From the IMG/VR virus record IMGVR_UViG_3300028372_000017, positions 1 to 42,929 of that record: 42,929 nt of DNA. The stretch is one strand, 5' to 3'. The translations under genes were made by a program, and so were the position numbers. The notes beneath the pieces were generated by a model, which saw nothing but the letters and a program-made list of their open reading frames with translations, was not told the origin of the DNA and made no database searches. This DNA is from a virus. Below are positions 8,479 through 18,633 of the stretch, in pieces (the first letter of the stretch is position 1; every line of letters starts with the position of its first letter).

Positions 8479-11135
8479 TATTTAATCAATTCGATGTTAT
8501 GGGTAATTCCTTCTTCGATATTTTCTGGAAGGCTTTTTAAAGCTGCTGAGATTTGCTTAGAAAAAGCAAATTCTACATGAGTCTTTCTAATTAAATTATA
8601 AGGTTTAAATATGTCGGATTCAAATTCAGGATCTACTCCAGCCTCTTCAAAAGATTTAGCTCTTTCTTTTTCTTCGTGACTCATAGCGTCCGACACCGCA
8701 TTAGCCTTTTCATTAATCTTTTGCCTTTCTTCTAAAAGTTTGTTTTTAGTGGCTTCTAAAGAAGCTATAAGATCTTCTTTATCATTTCCAAAAAAACTAA
8801 ACCAACCTGAGCTATCAGCTATTTTCTCTTGTATAGAAGATATATTAAAGCTCAGAGTCTTTAGTTTAGCCCTTAAAGTTATAAACTTGCTTTGTTTTAT
8901 TTCTGGGGAATCTTCCGGTTGTACAGAATTGTTTGTTTCTTGTGCATTGATGCGGGCCTCTGCATTAATAGCTTTGGAAGTTCCTACTAAAATTTTAGAA
9001 GTGTCCTTGTAATGATCTGGAGAGTCCACGCCTTTGGATAAAGAAACGCCTATAAAAGAAAAGTAGTCTTTTTTACTTATAAGCTTTCGCTCAGTTAAAG
9101 CTAAAGTTCAGTCGTTTAAAAACTCCCCATCTTCTTCTTTTATTTCATTGTAAAGATCTTTATACCTGTAAAGTGCTTCATAAACGTCACGAGTGTATTG
9201 CGTGCTGTTTCTTATATCGCCCTCCTCTTTTAACGTTAAATCTGTCTTAATAAAGTTATTAAATTCGCCTGTTCTCGGGTCTCTTAAAATATCTAATACA
9301 GAAAAATCCCTCTCGTCATTTAAATTGTTATCGTAAATGCCTTCCATATTGCCTTTTCCGCTAGTAAAAGCTTTTTCTTCTCCAGCGTATTCTAAAAACT
9401 TATTTGAGCCTTTTGTGGCCCCTAAGGTTCCCTTCATAAAAACAGGGTAAAGTGTTTCTCCTATTTTTCTAAAAGAATATACTTCTGGATCAAACTGATA
9501 AGAATTTAAATCGTTATAAGGGTCGCTTGTGAAATCGTTTATTAGGAACTCGTAATTATCTTTATTTAAATCTCTTAGATCGAAAATAGTTCTAACGGCC
9601 CTTAAAGCAACAGTACTTACAGCTTGACCACTTGCGTTTATTCTTGTAGTGACTGCTGAAACTACTCCTGTAAAAGAAGGCTCATCGTCTTCCCCTATAA
9701 CTGCCCCTGGTACCCCAATTAACCTATCTGGGTTCCACGGAGTTTGCAAGCTTAAATTTCTTTGGGATAGTCTGGCTTGGGTATGTGCTGTGCGTGTCAT
9801 TTGATTTAAAGGGGGATCAATAAAGTCTTTGTATTGCTCTTTTGTTACTTTAGTTCCTGACTCTGAATCTTTTAAAATTTCTTTACCTTCTACTAAAGCA
9901 AAAATGTCTGAGTAGTCTCTTATCATAGGCTCTATTCCCCTGTAAGTTTCTTCTAGCGTAAACCCCGCTTTATTTTTCTCACTTCCTTTATTAGTAATGT
10001 TAAGCTTAGGCTCCGTTACAAAAGGTTTTAAGCCTTTTATTTTAGATAAAGCTTCATCTGCAAAGGTCGTAACAGCTTGCCCTATAGTTCTGGTGGGCTC
10101 TGCTGTCATATTATGATTGAAAGACAAGGAGGTAATATCATGAGGAAAAAACAAATTGCATTTTGCCGGTGGTGAATTTTCCAAATTAGGGCAAAAATAT
10201 GACCTTACAGGCATTTCTCTGTTGTACTCCTTATTGGGATTCCAAAAGGGTAAAGTGCTTGTGAAAGCTGAAGGGTTTATCTGAGTATAATGTAGTGTAT
10301 TTAAAAACTTTTTTATAGCTCGGGCTAAATGTAGCGGATTATCTACTAAGCCTTCTCTCATGGAATCTGAATACTGGAAAGTGTTTTCAAGAATAGACTT
10401 AAATTTAAATGAGTTGATGGATCCTACATTCGGGAAAGTCACTACACTTTCACTCAGCCCTATAGATAAAGAATCTATTCCGTAAAAAAGATCGTAAAGC
10501 TCAAACTTTTTTAAAAAGAATTGAATAAATAAGTCTAGATCGCCTGAGCTTATTTTTTCATTTCCAAATAACTGATTTACTTCATCCACAAACTCTCCTT
10601 TTTGCGACAATTTGATATCTTTAAAAAGGTCTTTCAGTTCTCCGTAAAGCTCTGTTTGGATTCTTTCCTTGGAAGCAGCTATAGCTTTAGCGTAGTTCTC
10701 ATTTGTTTCTTGTGTGCTTTGTTCATTTCCTGGATTCGTCAGATTTATGTATTTATCCTCTAAGTTTCCGACGGCCTCTGCGTAATCTTTTGTCATTATT
10801 GCATCTGAAGGTCGTACAGTTATTTTATCCCATTTAGATAAATTGCTTAAACAGTTAAAAGAAATTTGCCTTCCCCCAGAGCTTCTTTTAAAATACGCCA
10901 GGGTGGCTATATATCCCTCAAATAGCAGATAATGGTTATCCTCTCTTGGTCCAAAAAACTGTACCATAGTTCCTGGTAAGACCCTAAAAGAAGAAGCTGT
11001 GGCGCTCATAGTGATAGAGGCAGAGGGTGTTTGGCCCTCTCCCTCGCTAATACTTACACTAGAGAAAGGGACTCGTATTCCTTCCAAGTAAAGTTCAAAA
11101 TCGTTAAAATTATTTAGTATAGTTTGGTTAGTCAT
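8478..11135 (-). CDS. Baseplate hub-like protein, joined through TGA=Trp
   Basis: A protein of 885 residues if TGA 9108-9110 is Trp (FLNDWTLAL). Under the standard code it splits into 675 and 183 residues. The N-terminus (FELYLEGIRVPFSSVSISEG, SASITMSATASSFRVLPGTM, LLFEGYIATL) is the typical first beta domain of hub/gp27-like and gpD-like proteins. The middle contains a second barrel-like region (PGAVIGEDDEPSFTGVVSAV). The C-terminal 180 residues are helical. It follows the tape measure gene directly, the usual site of the hub. The ATG at 11135 has no obvious Shine-Dalgarno site. The hub role is inferred from position and N-terminal pattern. Confidence 0.7.
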
Positions 11136-11148
11136 AATTTTCTAATTA

Positions 11149-14100
11149 CTACACCCCTCAAAGCATTTCCTTAGCACTAAGTGGTGTGACTACTTTTAAA
11201 GCAGTACCTGCATCTATATTCATAAATGTGCTATCTAGTCTTTGTAAAACTTCTTCTTGAGTGGAAGTTTCGTTAAATAAGCTCCTACCTCCCTCTGACA
11301 TGCCACTTTTTAATTCTTGGAATGCCTCGTCTGCAGTAATCTTACCTATATTGTTTCTAATACTCTGTTTAAATTTAGTCATATCACCCTTCCTTACATC
11401 AGCTACGGCTGTTTCTATTTGTTCATCCGTTAGGCCTCTTTCTCCTAGAATCTCTTCCATCTTGCTTTGATTCATCCCCAAAATGCTTGCAACTGTAATA
11501 TCTTCTCCACTTACAGCCCCTCTTGCTATTTGGTTCATTAAAAACGCTTGTTCTTCTTCAGGGCGTTTATCAAATGACATTGCTTCCATGTCTAAAGACT
11601 CAGCTAGAGATGCTGCTTTACTAACCATTTTTGTTACACTTAAGTCCACCTCTTTACTGCTTACTTCTTTTAATACTTCTTTAACGATCTTATCCCCTTT
11701 AGATTCCTTATATAAACCTTTTTGCTCTAAATTTAGTTGGGAGACGTTTCCAGTACGTAAGCTTTCAGCTACCTCTAATACCTCGTCTTTATCTAAATCT
11801 TTGTAAGAAAATACACCAGTATTCGCTAAACTATACACTGTAGTTTCTAACTCTTTTTCTAATTCTATAATATCTTCATTTATTTTTTGCTCCATAATTT
11901 CAGTCTGGCCTTCAAGATCTGATCCTTCTTTAGCTGCGGCTACTCTTTTTATAATAGATCTCACGTCTCCAAATATCCTACCGTCACTCCTTTCTTCCTC
12001 TATAACAGATTTAGTCAGCCTTTCAGGGGTTATGTCCAGATCGTTGTTTTTAATGAAAGTCTTTGATTTATCGTAAACATTTATAAATCGTTGATCCTTG
12101 TTTTGAGTTTCATTCCTTATCTCACCACTAGAATAAAAACCAAAAAAGTCTTCCGTAGTTTTATCTACCTTTTCTTGCTCTTCCGGAGTTAAGTCTTCTA
12201 AGTCGCTTATTTTATCTAAAGCTTCTACGTAGACTTTATCGGACATCATAGGATCAGTTAAGAATTCCTTTCTATAGCCCTCACTCAATCCTACTCCCAT
12301 TTCAGCCACTCTTTCCATTAAATTTTCTTGATCTTCGTTGAAGTGTACCATGCCCCCACTATTAGAAAACGCTTTATTTCTCATATAAGCTAAGTTTGAT
12401 TCTGCAAGTTTCTTCTTACCTCGCTCCACCGGTGTTAAGTCTGTAAGTTTCTCCTTACCTTGCTCCTCTATAACAGATTTAGTCAGCCTTTCAGGGGTTA
12501 TGTCCAGATCGTTGTTTTTAATGAAAGTCTTTGATTTCTCGTAAACATTTATAAATCGTTGATACTTGTTTTGCGCTTCATCCCCTATCTCCCTCATCTC
12601 ATCAATAGAATCAAAACCAAGAAAGTCTTCCACTATTCATTCTGTAAGTTCCTCCTTATCTTCTGTAAGTTCCTCCCTACCTGGCTCCGCCAGACCGTTG
12701 ATTTTAGTTCGAGTATTTGATTTCTCGTAAGCATCTATAAACTGTTTATACATGCTTTGCGCTTCCGGTGTTAAGTCTGTAAGTTTCTCCTTACCTTGCT
12801 CCGCCAGATCCCCACCTTCTAATACTTCTGAATCTTTTTTTATTTCCTCATACCTACTTAAAATCGCCATAGGTCCTTCTTTAATAAGCTTTTCTACCTC
12901 ATCTGAAACTGCGTCGCTTACTATTACATCATCCAATCGTACTCTTTCAGTTTTATTAAAAAAATCTGCTGTATCTTCAAAAAAATTTTCTATCCCCTCG
13001 GTAGCTCTTAAATAAAAATCCCCCACTGTATCTTGTACAGGCTGGAAAGTCTGGTCAATGGGGTTCCATACGTTTTCATAAAAACTGGTTTTTAGGTCCC
13101 CTATAAGAGTAGTTTGATTTGCCTTTATGATATCTTGCCTTTCTTTAAATTTCTCTGAAAAAGTACTAAAACCAGAAATTTCTTTTTGATTGTTTAAAGA
13201 AGCTTCTATTAAAGATTTAGCTTCTTGCGGGGAGGTTATAACGTCGCCCATTAACATAGGCATTATACCTTCTAAGACACTTTGATCTATAGTACCGTCT
13301 TCGTTTGTTTGGTTAGTATCTTTAAGGAAATTTACGGCTGTGCTAACCATTAAGTTTTGTTTATCTTTAAGACCCATTTCCGACATAAGCTTTCCTTGAT
13401 TAGATATCATCTTAAAGTAGTTCTGAGGGTCTTCTCCTAAAAATTGAGCAGCGTGGGTGGCCATGCCATTTACACTGTCGTAAGAATCCATACCTCCATA
13501 AAGTCCCGCGGTCAATAAAAGACCTTGAGAGCTAGACATGTAAGTATTAGTTTGGTCTAATTGCTTTAAAGCGAATTGGGCTGCCCCTCCTGCGTCCTCC
13601 ACAAGTTGACGCGTTACAGGGTCTTGCTGGCGCAACTTTTCTGCTTGTATTCTAGCATCTATAGCCATATCAAAGGAATCCGAAGCTTTAATCCCAGTGC
13701 CTTTAAACATTTCTGAAGCTTGCATTCCAAAAGAAGCTAAAGACCCAGGATGCACCCCTGTGACAGAAGAAGCGTGACTTAATTTAGAGGCCATATCTAT
13801 AAAGTCTCCGTCCCCGTCCATTGACATTGAGGAAGCTAAATCAGCCATAATTTGGGTGGCTTCGTCTTTTTTAAGTTTTAAAGTATTAGCAAAGTGCCTT
13901 GTTTGTTCAACTACCTGTCTAAGGGTTTCTTCCATCTCAGTCCCACTAGTAACATTTGAAAAGCCTCCTGCTTCTGAAAAAGAAGCCACATCTTCTTGTA
14001 TAGTATCCAGATCATAATTAAGCCCCCTACTACTCGGATCATAAGCTTGGTTTTGCAGGATAGTAGCTAGTTGCCGAGACTTCTCCTTACTTAGTCCTCC

Positions 14101-14838
14101 AAAATTTTTCTTAGCTATATTATTTAAGCCTTTAGCTAGAGACTCTCTTTCTAGCGTCTCGGCTGCAAAAATATTCCCTGTTAGGTCCGCAAACCCGCCT
14201 ATACTAAATCCCATCAAAGCGCCTGGCACTCCGCCTATCGCTGCCCCCAATGCGGTACCTGACGCGGCAAGGCCTCAATTAGTCGCGAACTCGCTTGCGC
14301 TCTCTCCAGCACTTCTGGCGCTTTGAAGCCTATAATCAGAGATATTCATTCCAAGAGTATCTGGGTTATACCCTGTAAGTCCCGGAGCCACCGTTCCAGC
14401 CGTACCCCAAAAAAGCCCTTCTCTGGCTTTAGGAGTTTCATTTGAGTATCTAGGACCAAATTCTGGGTACTTGGGATCTGTTAAAAGTCCCATCCTTCTG
14501 ACATCGCCCTTAAACTTCTGTGCCCCTATTTCTAAGGTACCAGCAGCTTGTTCTAGCGAACCAGTTACGCCTTCCCATCCACTAGAAGCGGTTTGAGAGA
14601 AGTTAGACCAGAAGCCTTCTTCCATTTTTTTAGTGAACCCGCTTGGGTCACTAATAGGAGTTGGGGGGAGATTCGCCATGCCTCCTGGCATTATTAAATC
14701 AGAACCTTGAGGAGTTTGCATACCTTGGTAAGCTGCAGATCCCATGGATAAGTCTATCTGGTTTCTTACTTCTTCTAGCTCTTGAACTAATTGCTCGCGA
14801 TCTATCTCAACTTTGTATTTAACTTTCTCTTCTGCCAT
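11149..14838 (-). CDS. Tape measure protein, restored from three standard-code fragments
   Basis: One frame of 1229 residues from 14838 to the TAG at 11149-11151, crossing TGA at 14275-14277, 12637-12639 and 11158-11160. The N-terminus (VKYKVEIDREQLVQELEEV) resembles other tape measures. The segment after the first TGA holds a small-residue hydrophobic stretch (GAAIGGVPGALMGFSIGGFA), a common tape-measure feature. The rest is long, helical and charged, and sets tail length. The last third holds near-identical repeats (RFINVYEKSKTFIKNNDLDI and TPERLTKSVIEE occur twice). It follows two chaperone-position genes and precedes the hub gene. Four TGG and three TGA Trp codons are used. Confidence 0.85.
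11997..12812. repeat. Repeats inside the tape measure gene
   Basis: 73 bases are identical at 11997-12069 and 12465-12537, and similarity continues another ~90 bases beyond each copy. A separate 38-base identity joins 12429-12466 and 12765-12802. A third, decayed copy of the first unit lies around 12690-12770. All encode the RFINVYEKSKTF-type helix. Confidence 0.8.
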
Positions 14839-15146
14839 TAGTTATTAGTGCCTTCTCTGTAAGCTTTTAAAACGTCATTTATCTCTCCTTCACTTACTTC
14901 TCCAGCAGTAGCTTGAAGCTCCTGGGGTTTTCTGTTTTTAAAGATGCTATCAAACGTTTGCATAAACTCTTGTTCTTTTTTCTGCCTTTTTTCTTTTGTA
15001 TCTGGGAAAGCGTAGTCTATATATTTCTGTCTCAGCTCGTTAAAACTATCTACTTCCTCTTGTTCAGATCTATTAAGTGTTGCCGAGTTAGAAAGAAGAA
15101 GGGTCCGTAAGTGCTCTATAACCTCTTCTTCTTCTGTTGCCCGCAT
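14838..15146 (-). CDS. Small protein in tail-assembly-chaperone position (second of pair)
   Basis: A protein of 102 residues: acidic start (MRATEEEEVIEHLRT), a helical basic middle (KEKRQKKEQEFMQTFDSIFK) and a polar tail. It overlaps the tape measure ATG by one base (TAATG). In contractile and long non-contractile phages the slot between tube and tape measure holds a chaperone pair, often joined by a -1 frameshift. The frame of this gene is open upstream of its ATG into the preceding gene, so a frameshifted fusion is possible, but I see no canonical slippery heptamer. Function is inferred from position only. Confidence 0.5.
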   Translation of the reverse strand: MRATEEEEVIEHLRTLLLSNSATLNRSEQEEVDSFNELRQKYIDYAFPDTKEKRQKKEQEFMQTFDSIFKNRKPQELQATAGEVSEGEINDVLKAYREGTNN

Positions 15147-15160
15147 TATTACCGCTTCTC

Positions 15161-15625
15161 TTAAGCTTCCTCTCTTTCCGACTCTTCCTTCTTTGAGCTG
15201 GGCTCGGACACGTCGGCTGGCCCGGCCGTTTGGGAAAAAACCTCGTTGATATCTTCCCCATTAATAGCGGCCTTAACTTGTTTTTCTAAGTTATTCTGTT
15301 CCGCTACAATCTTATCTAGAACTACAACAGCCTTAGAGCTTAAAAACTCTTCCCATTGTTCTGGGGCCAATTCTTTTGTTGATCCCCAATAAACAAGAGT
15401 TCTACTTAAAAGTTTAAAAGAGAAAGCTTGCACTGCTTGTCTTCTTGAAAAAGTTTCGGAATCTTTCTGTAGATCAAGCATGTCCTGTTCAAGGCCAAAT
15501 TGATTTGCTACGCTTATAGTACGAACCCCTACTACTAGTTTATCAGGGATTACTTCTACTTTCTTAACAACATAGTCTTTCTCAAAAAGTTGCTCTAAAA
15601 TTTCTTTTGGTGTTATTTTTGACAT
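15161..15625 (-). CDS. Putative tail assembly chaperone (first of pair)
   Basis: A protein of 154 residues and the first gene of the leftward tail operon. It has an N-terminal half with beta strands (VVKKVEVIPDKLVVGVRTIS), a helical core (RRQAVQAFSFKLLSRTLVYW, PEQWEEFLSSKAVVVLDKIV) and an acidic, Ser/Glu-rich tail (SSKKEESEREEA). The helical core and location directly upstream of the tape measure fit a gpG-like tail assembly chaperone. The start ATG at 15625 has no clear Shine-Dalgarno site. The divergent intergenic region at 15626-15746 must carry its promoter. The function is a positional inference. Confidence 0.5.
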   Translation of the reverse strand: MSKITPKEILEQLFEKDYVVKKVEVIPDKLVVGVRTISVANQFGLEQDMLDLQKDSETFSRRQAVQAFSFKLLSRTLVYWGSTKELAPEQWEEFLSSKAVVVLDKIVAEQNNLEKQVKAAINGEDINEVFSQTAGPADVSEPSSKKEESEREEA

Positions 15626-15746
15626 AAAAGGTTATTAAATTTTTAAATTTGGTTATTTTTTATCATCTTTAATGTAAGGCTATTCCTTCTTATAATCAAG
15701 AGTTATTTGGTATAAGAATAATGAAGATACAAATATTATTTTAATT
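15626..15746. promoter_or_regulatory. Divergent intergenic region between tail operon and replication genes
   Basis: This 121-base AT-rich gap separates the leftward tail operon from the rightward helicase operon. On the plus strand it holds the GG-TATAAGAATA-ATG motif at 15709-15723. On the minus strand it holds a related but split sequence (TATAAGAAGGAATAG, about 15681-15695 read in reverse), which could drive the tail operon. I see no good sigma-70 pair for the minus strand. Promoter assignment here is inference. Confidence 0.45.
15709..15723 (+). promoter_or_regulatory. GG-TATAAGAATA motif, copy 1
   Basis: GGTATAAGAATAATG lies 24 bases upstream of the helicase start codon. It is one of five copies in intergenic positions on the plus strand, each before a gene or RNA. 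It is similar to, but longer than, a -10 element or the T4 late promoter core TATAAATA. A phage-specific promoter is inferred from repetition and position. Confidence 0.5.
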
Positions 15747-17114
15747 ATGAAATTTACAATTACTAATAAAGTCCTATGCGAGGGACTGCCTAATCAGGTA
15801 GCCACCTTTATTAAGGATTCACTAACAGTAGTCAACCCAGAGTTTGCTAATCGTATAGCAATGGAGAAAAGCATTTTCGGCGTTGATGAAAAACTTAAAT
15901 ATTATATAAGAAAAACAAGTGACTCTTATCTTATACCCGTGGGGTTTTTTGAGGAGTTGCTAAATTATTGTTTAGAGAACGGATATCCTGTTACAGGAGG
16001 GGATATTTACGATCAAAGAGTTCAAACTTCTGATAAAGAATTTTTCTCTAAATTAAAATTTAAAGCGCAATTACGTCCTTATCAGGAACCCATTGAGGAT
16101 CATTGTTTAGACTACTCTGTGGGCGCTATTCAAGCTAAAACAGGGTCGGGTAAAACCGTCAGTTTCATTAAAGTTATTTGCGAGCGTAAAGTAAATACAA
16201 TGGTCTTGATAGATACTAAAGACTTAGCTAATCAAACCGTTGACGCTTTAATACAGTTTACTAATTTGAAAAAGGACGATATAGGATTTATAGGAAATGG
16301 CCGGTACGAAGTAAAGCCTATCACTGTTTGTATTCTTAAAAGCTTGACCCTAATGGATAAACAAAAAGAGGATGAAGTGCATTCTTTCTTCGGTCAAGTT
16401 ATTACAGATGAAGTTCATATAATAGCTGCTAATACTTATTTCAAAGCTTTAAGTGCTATGCCTGCTAAATTTAAATTCGGCTTCAGCGCTACCCTTAAAA
16501 GAGCTGATGGGTTAACTCCAGTAATATTTTGGGCTAATGGGCCGTTAAGATATAAAGTACCTGACGAAGACGTAGCGCATGCTCTTATAATTCCCAGTTA
16601 CATACAAGTAGATACAGATTATTATTTCCCTTTATTTGATACAAGCGAGTATCAAGCTATGCTTACTCACATGGCAGAGGATGAAGAAAGAAATAAGCTA
16701 ATCTTAGCGGAATTTATGAAACGAAAAGAGCGGCCAAGTGTTTTTCTTTGTATGAGACGAAGTCACGTTGAAATTCTTGCTGATTTAATTCCTTCCTGTG
16801 TTCCTTTAAGTCCTTCTTTAAGTACAAAGGATAGAGCACAAAATATGGCAGACCTTAAAAGCGGTAAAGCGCAAAACGCCGCTACTACTTTTGCATTATT
16901 CGCTAAAGGAATGGATGTACCAAGATTGGAAGTGGCTTACTTATGTGGCCCTATGAAAGCCGAGACTAAACTACGTCAGACAGGTGGCAGAGTAATGCGT
17001 AAAAGCGATGCTACGGGCAAGGAAACTTCACTTATGGTAGACTTTATAGATAAAAGAGTAGGTCTACTTTACGGGCAAAGCAGAACTAGAGCTAAAATAT
17101 TAAGAGACTTGTAA
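15747..17114 (+). CDS. Superfamily 2 DNA helicase (UvsW/RAD25-like)
   Basis: A 455-residue ATP-dependent helicase. Residues about 110-135 contain the LRPYQEPIE Q-like motif and Walker A AKTGSGKT (130-137). Motif II is DEVH (221-224), motif III FSATL (246-250), and the second RecA domain has VFLCMRRSHVEILA and motif VI QTGGRVMRK. The short N-terminal domain (residues 1-100) and overall length match UvsW-like phage helicases, which remodel recombination intermediates and stalled forks. It begins the rightward operon and is followed after two bases by the Cys-rich gene. There is no Shine-Dalgarno site before the ATG. No TGA is present. The family is clear; UvsW equivalence is likely rather than proven. 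Confidence 0.9.
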   Translation: MKFTITNKVLCEGLPNQVATFIKDSLTVVNPEFANRIAMEKSIFGVDEKLKYYIRKTSDSYLIPVGFFEELLNYCLENGYPVTGGDIYDQRVQTSDKEFFSKLKFKAQLRPYQEPIEDHCLDYSVGAIQAKTGSGKTVSFIKVICERKVNTMVLIDTKDLANQTVDALIQFTNLKKDDIGFIGNGRYEVKPITVCILKSLTLMDKQKEDEVHSFFGQVITDEVHIIAANTYFKALSAMPAKFKFGFSATLKRADGLTPVIFWANGPLRYKVPDEDVAHALIIPSYIQVDTDYYFPLFDTSEYQAMLTHMAEDEERNKLILAEFMKRKERPSVFLCMRRSHVEILADLIPSCVPLSPSLSTKDRAQNMADLKSGKAQNAATTFALFAKGMDVPRLEVAYLCGPMKAETKLRQTGGRVMRKSDATGKETSLMVDFIDKRVGLLYGQSRTRAKILRDL

Positions 17115-17116
17115 TT

Positions 17117-17533
17117 ATGAGCGACGATAGATATGACTTTTCTGAGCTAGAGAAAGTTAATGGAACTATAGAAGAAATTTTAGAAGAGGATGCTGACGAT
17201 GATCCCAGAGAAGGATTTAGGATTTCTATGTGTTGCGGCAATTGCATTTACTTTTTCTATACCGGAGTAAAAAGCAGAAGGGGGTACTGTAAACTAACTA
17301 ACGTCAAGCATACTGATATAGGAGCTTGGCATAACCCCCAAATAGGAAAGATAGCTGAAAAATACGGCTGGCCTGAGACCCACACTACTTGCACTTGTGA
17401 AAAACATGAGTTAAGAGGTAGAGGCGGTTCTATAGATAAAGTAGAAGAGTGGGTGGACAAGAAATTTAATTTCGATGGAACACAAAGAGAAGATGGAGAC
17501 TTTTTAGAAGATGAGTTTGATTTTGATTTATAG
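17117..17533 (+). CDS. Small Cys-rich protein, probably metal-binding
   Basis: A protein of 138 residues, not recognised. Acidic ends frame a compact Cys-rich core: C39-C40-x2-C43, C58 within RGYCKL, then C92 and C94 followed by H97. This arrangement suggests one zinc site or an iron-sulfur site. It sits between the helicase and the PDDEXK-type nuclease genes, with ends 3 bases and -23 bases from its neighbours, so it is translated with them. A role in DNA processing is a guess from context. The C-terminal tail is strongly acidic (EDEFDFDL). Confidence 0.6.
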   Translation: MSDDRYDFSELEKVNGTIEEILEEDADDDPREGFRISMCCGNCIYFFYTGVKSRRGYCKLTNVKHTDIGAWHNPQIGKIAEKYGWPETHTTCTCEKHELRGRGGSIDKVEEWVDKKFNFDGTQREDGDFLEDEFDFDL

Positions 17534-17858
17534 TATGGTCCTGTGCTGGATAGCGGGGATGATTTATTTAACATTTAAGAATGGCAAATATTCAAAGCTT
17601 TACAGTCAGAAGAAAAAGAGTGAAGTGCGGCTAGGTTTTATAGCTGAGACTTTATCGCCTTTCTTGAAAGATTTTGATAAAGACCCTAAAAAGCTTTCTT
17701 TTTTAGGGAATCCTATAGATTTTGTTTATTTTGGTGAAGACGAAATAGTATTTATAGAAGTTAAAAGTGGGAAAAGTCAGCTTAACAAAAATCAACGTAC
17801 AGTGAGAGATTTAGTCAAAGATAAAAAAGTTTCTTTTGAGATTTTTAGGGTAGAATAA
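17511..17858 (+). CDS. Predicted endonuclease related to archaeal Holliday junction resolvase
   Basis: A protein of 115 residues with an N-terminal membrane segment (LILIYSMVLCWIAGMIYLTF) and a PDDEXK-type nuclease core: VRLGFIAETLSPFL, GNPIDFVYFG with the catalytic Asp, and IVFIEVKSGKSQL with the E-x-K pair, then NQRTVRDLV. This is the pattern of the predicted Holl-type endonuclease family (PF10107-like). The ATG at 17511 overlaps the previous gene by 23 bases. The ATG at 17535, just after the previous stop, is an equally good start and keeps most of the membrane helix. Membrane anchoring of a DNA nuclease is characteristic of this family. Function in recombination is inferred. Confidence 0.8.
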   Translation: MSLILIYSMVLCWIAGMIYLTFKNGKYSKLYSQKKKSEVRLGFIAETLSPFLKDFDKDPKKLSFLGNPIDFVYFGEDEIVFIEVKSGKSQLNKNQRTVRDLVKDKKVSFEIFRVE

Positions 17859-17859
17859 T

Positions 17860-17888
17860 TTGACTCTTACGATTTAATGGTTTATATT
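17860..17888 (+). promoter_or_regulatory. Sigma-70-type promoter before the exonuclease gene
   Basis: TTGACT at 17860-17865, a 17-base spacer and TATATT at 17883-17888, ending 35 bases before the exonuclease ATG. This is close to the bacterial housekeeping consensus and suggests that the unmodified host polymerase starts here. Confidence 0.7.
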
Positions 17889-17923
17889 GTGGCTCACCAA
17901 ATAACAACTACAAGAATTGAACC

Positions 17924-18562
17924 ATGAAATCACTTACATTCGATATAGAAACTATTCCCCAAAGAGCTCCTCTAAGCGAAATTCAGCAGGAAGAGCTTAC
18001 GAAAAAAATTAATCGCTATATGGCGAGGAGACCAGAAGAGGATGAGGAAGAAGTTAAAAACTTAATAATGGGAACTTCCCCTTATTTTGGAGAGATTGTA
18101 ACAATAGGATTATATTTCAACGACTCTGATGGAGACGAAAGTACTGCCTTAATAGGAGATGAAGAAGAAATTTTAAACAGATTCTGGACTATCCTGAATA
18201 AATTTAAAGGAGTCTTTGTTTCTTACAACGGTTTAACTTTCGACATTCCTTTTATTTTAAAGAGAAGTATGAAGTATAAGATCCTTCCTACAAATAGAGA
18301 ATTTTTAAAAACAAGAAGATACACCACTTACCCTCACTTTGATGTTAAGGAAGTTATAGCTGACTTCAATAAATATGAAGCCCCAACTTTACACTTAGCT
18401 TGTGAGCATTTAGGGATTCCTTCTCCTAAAGAAGGAGAAGTAAAAGCAAACGAGGTAGCTCAAGCTTTTGCCGATGGCCGCATACAAGAAATTGCTGACT
18501 ATTGTGTAAGAGACGTTATCGCAACTTTTAAAGTATTTGAGCGCATAAATTCTTATAGATAA
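17924..18562 (+). CDS. DnaQ-like 3'-5' exonuclease (PolB-exonuclease-related)
   Basis: A protein of 212 residues with the three exonuclease motifs of the RNase H-like DEDD fold: FDIET near residue 6 (Exo I), SYNGLTFDIPF around 100 (Exo II) and YCVRDVIATFK near 192 (Exo III, Tyr type, DEDDy). It lacks a polymerase domain and matches the family of stand-alone exonucleases related to the PolB proofreading domain (PF10108-like). It may proofread, or trim 3' ends for recombination alongside the neighbouring helicase and Sak4-like ATPase. A sigma-70-type promoter precedes it. No Shine-Dalgarno site is seen. Confidence 0.88.
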   Translation: MKSLTFDIETIPQRAPLSEIQQEELTKKINRYMARRPEEDEEEVKNLIMGTSPYFGEIVTIGLYFNDSDGDESTALIGDEEEILNRFWTILNKFKGVFVSYNGLTFDIPFILKRSMKYKILPTNREFLKTRRYTTYPHFDVKEVIADFNKYEAPTLHLACEHLGIPSPKEGEVKANEVAQAFADGRIQEIADYCVRDVIATFKVFERINSYR

Positions 18563-18565
18563 TTA

Positions 18566-18580
18566 GGTATAAGAATAGTG
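18566..18580 (+). promoter_or_regulatory. GG-TATAAGAATA motif, copy 2
   Basis: GGTATAAGAATAGTG begins 3 bases after the exonuclease stop and lies 54 bases upstream of the Sak4-like gene. It has the same core as four other intergenic copies. A promoter role is inferred. Confidence 0.5.
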
Positions 18581-18633
18581 TGCTGGAGTCTATTAAATTA
18601 TTTTTTAAACCAGTAAAAACTTAATATTTTTTT

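Noticed and set aside
14275-14277. Interpretation of the tape measure and other TGA breaks as sequencing frameshifts or pseudogenes
   Set aside because: The flanking frames are in register at every break and the change is always exactly TGA, several times at invariant Trp, so recoding explains all cases together.
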